Shown piece after piece: positions 31,603 to 32,188 of a stretch of DNA of 32,188 nt (positions within the stretch are counted from its first letter, which is position 1; every line of letters begins with the position of its first letter). This DNA comes from an uncultured Eubacteriales bacterium (GTDB lineage: Bacteria > Bacillota > Clostridia > Oscillospirales > Oscillospiraceae): NCBI GenBank assembly GCA_900549885.1, contig URQA01000011.1, positions 1 through 32,188 of the forward strand. The letters are read 5' to 3'. Under the pieces are notes generated by a model. It saw only the letters and a list, made by a program, of their open reading frames with translations, did not search any database and was not told where the DNA came from. A program made the translations under genes and the position numbers.

Positions 31603-31614
31603 GGCCCATGGGCC
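31603..31614. other. Palindrome between dehydrogenase 2 and glycerate kinase
   Basis: GGCCCATGGGCC is a perfect 12-base palindrome, followed by a small GCCTC/GAGGC hairpin (31616-31630). They may form a small processing or attenuation structure in the 80-base gap; neither has a T-run. Confidence 0.35.
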
Positions 31615-31652
31615 CGCCTCTGGGCGAGGCCATGCCGTCAGGAGGGCTGGAT

Positions 31653-32188
31653 ATGAAGATCTTAATGGCCTGCGACTCTTTCAAAGGGAGCCTGGACACG
31701 CTGACAGCGGCCAACTGCATCAAAACAGGATTTCAGCGGGTGTTCCCTCAGGCGGAATATGCTCTGTTCCCCATCGCTGATGGCGGAGAGGGGACCGCCA
31801 CCGCCGCAGTGACGGCAGTGGGTGGGCGATTTGTGGCGCGTACGGTGACCGGGCCTTTAGGAGAGTCGGTGAACGCCAGATTCGCCGTCCTAGACAACGG
31901 CTGGGCGGTAGTGGAAATGGCGGAGGCATCCGGGCTGCCCCTGGTGCCCAAGGGGAAACGGGACCCGGCCATGACCACCACCTATGGGACGGGTGAGCTG
32001 CTACGGGCGGCGTTGGACGAGGGTTGCCGCTCCATTCTGGTGGGCATCGGTGGCTCGGCCACCAACGACGGCGGGGCCGGTATGGCCCAGGCCCTTGGGG
32101 CGCGCCTGCTGGACGAGGAGGGGCGGGAACTGCCCTATGGCGGGGGAGCGCTGTCTCGGCTGGCCCGGATCGACCGCTCCGGCCTGGA
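31653..32188 (+). CDS. Glycerate kinase (GlxK/GarK family), N-terminal part
   Basis: The reading frame starts at an ATG 6 bases after GGAGGG and runs off the window after about 178 residues, so it is partial. The family signature is unmistakable: MKILMACDSFKGSLDTLTA, FPIADGGEGTATAAV, VEMAEASGLPLV and GIGGSATNDGGAGMAQALGA. It phosphorylates D-glycerate, delivering 2- or 3-phosphoglycerate to glycolysis. It follows the tartronate-semialdehyde-reductase-like gene, so the operon's carbon probably exits through glycerate. Confidence 0.93.
   Translation, partial: MKILMACDSFKGSLDTLTAANCIKTGFQRVFPQAEYALFPIADGGEGTATAAVTAVGGRFVARTVTGPLGESVNARFAVLDNGWAVVEMAEASGLPLVPKGKRDPAMTTTYGTGELLRAALDEGCRSILVGIGGSATNDGGAGMAQALGARLLDEEGRELPYGGGALSRLARIDRSGL

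Noticed and set aside
1..32188. CRISPR array, tRNA, rRNA, transposase or integrase
   Set aside because: No regularly spaced repeats, tRNA-like or rRNA segments, or mobile-element proteins were recognised by eye; a tRNA/Infernal scan was not possible.

Overview
The window looks like a chromosomal segment of a fairly G+C-rich anaerobic member of the Clostridia, plausibly an Oscillospiraceae-type gut bacterium. The reasons are strong AGGAGG-type ribosome binding sites, lipoprotein-type solute-binding proteins with lipobox cysteines, an [FeFe]-hydrogenase-related sensory cluster, and ABC importers and split transketolase of the kind common in gut Firmicutes. The lineage is an inference; no rRNA or tRNA is present.

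Region 1 (1-2494, minus strand) is a tightly packed operon of redox-sensing type: DRTGG protein, RsbW-like ATPase, [FeFe]-hydrogenase-like iron-sulfur protein, and a second DRTGG protein cut by the window edge. Region 2 (2746-5213) is a serine biosynthesis operon, serC-serA, with a near-consensus promoter and a strong terminator. A LysR regulator (5229-6182, minus) follows, then an AT-rich regulatory stretch (6183-6611).

Region 3 (6.5-32.2 kb) is accessory catabolism. It holds: a DAPG/phloretin-hydrolase family enzyme with a ribose-type ABC importer, a Cys/His-rich small protein and a DUF6273 protein; a two-domain VOC protein; a minus-strand operon of two PPC (DUF296) proteins, a beta-propeller lactonase, a SnoaL-like protein and a CocE/NonD hydrolase; a divergent BMP-type (PnrA-like) ABC importer; a minus-strand pair of a GarR/LtnD-like dehydrogenase and a DUF1537 four-carbon acid-sugar kinase; a FadR-type GntR regulator; and a plus-strand operon of zinc dehydrogenase, TIM-barrel isomerase, split transketolase, second GarR-like dehydrogenase and glycerate kinase (cut by the window end).

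The main discovery candidate is that region 3 appears to be one regulon. A short pseudo-palindrome, TGTANTACAAG, occurs at or near seven promoters (6547, 12568, 18287, 18490, 25998, 26144, 26985), usually 0 or 5 bases downstream of the -10 box or inside the -35/-10 spacer. It resembles operators of GntR/FadR-family repressors, and the only such regulator in the window (26231-26962) sits among these sites with a copy in its own leader. This would tie an aromatic/polyketide C-C hydrolase, two importers, an unassigned lactone/ester-cleaving operon and an acid-sugar-to-glycerate pathway into one coordinated response, perhaps to a plant glycoside-like substrate. The substrate itself cannot be read from the sequence.
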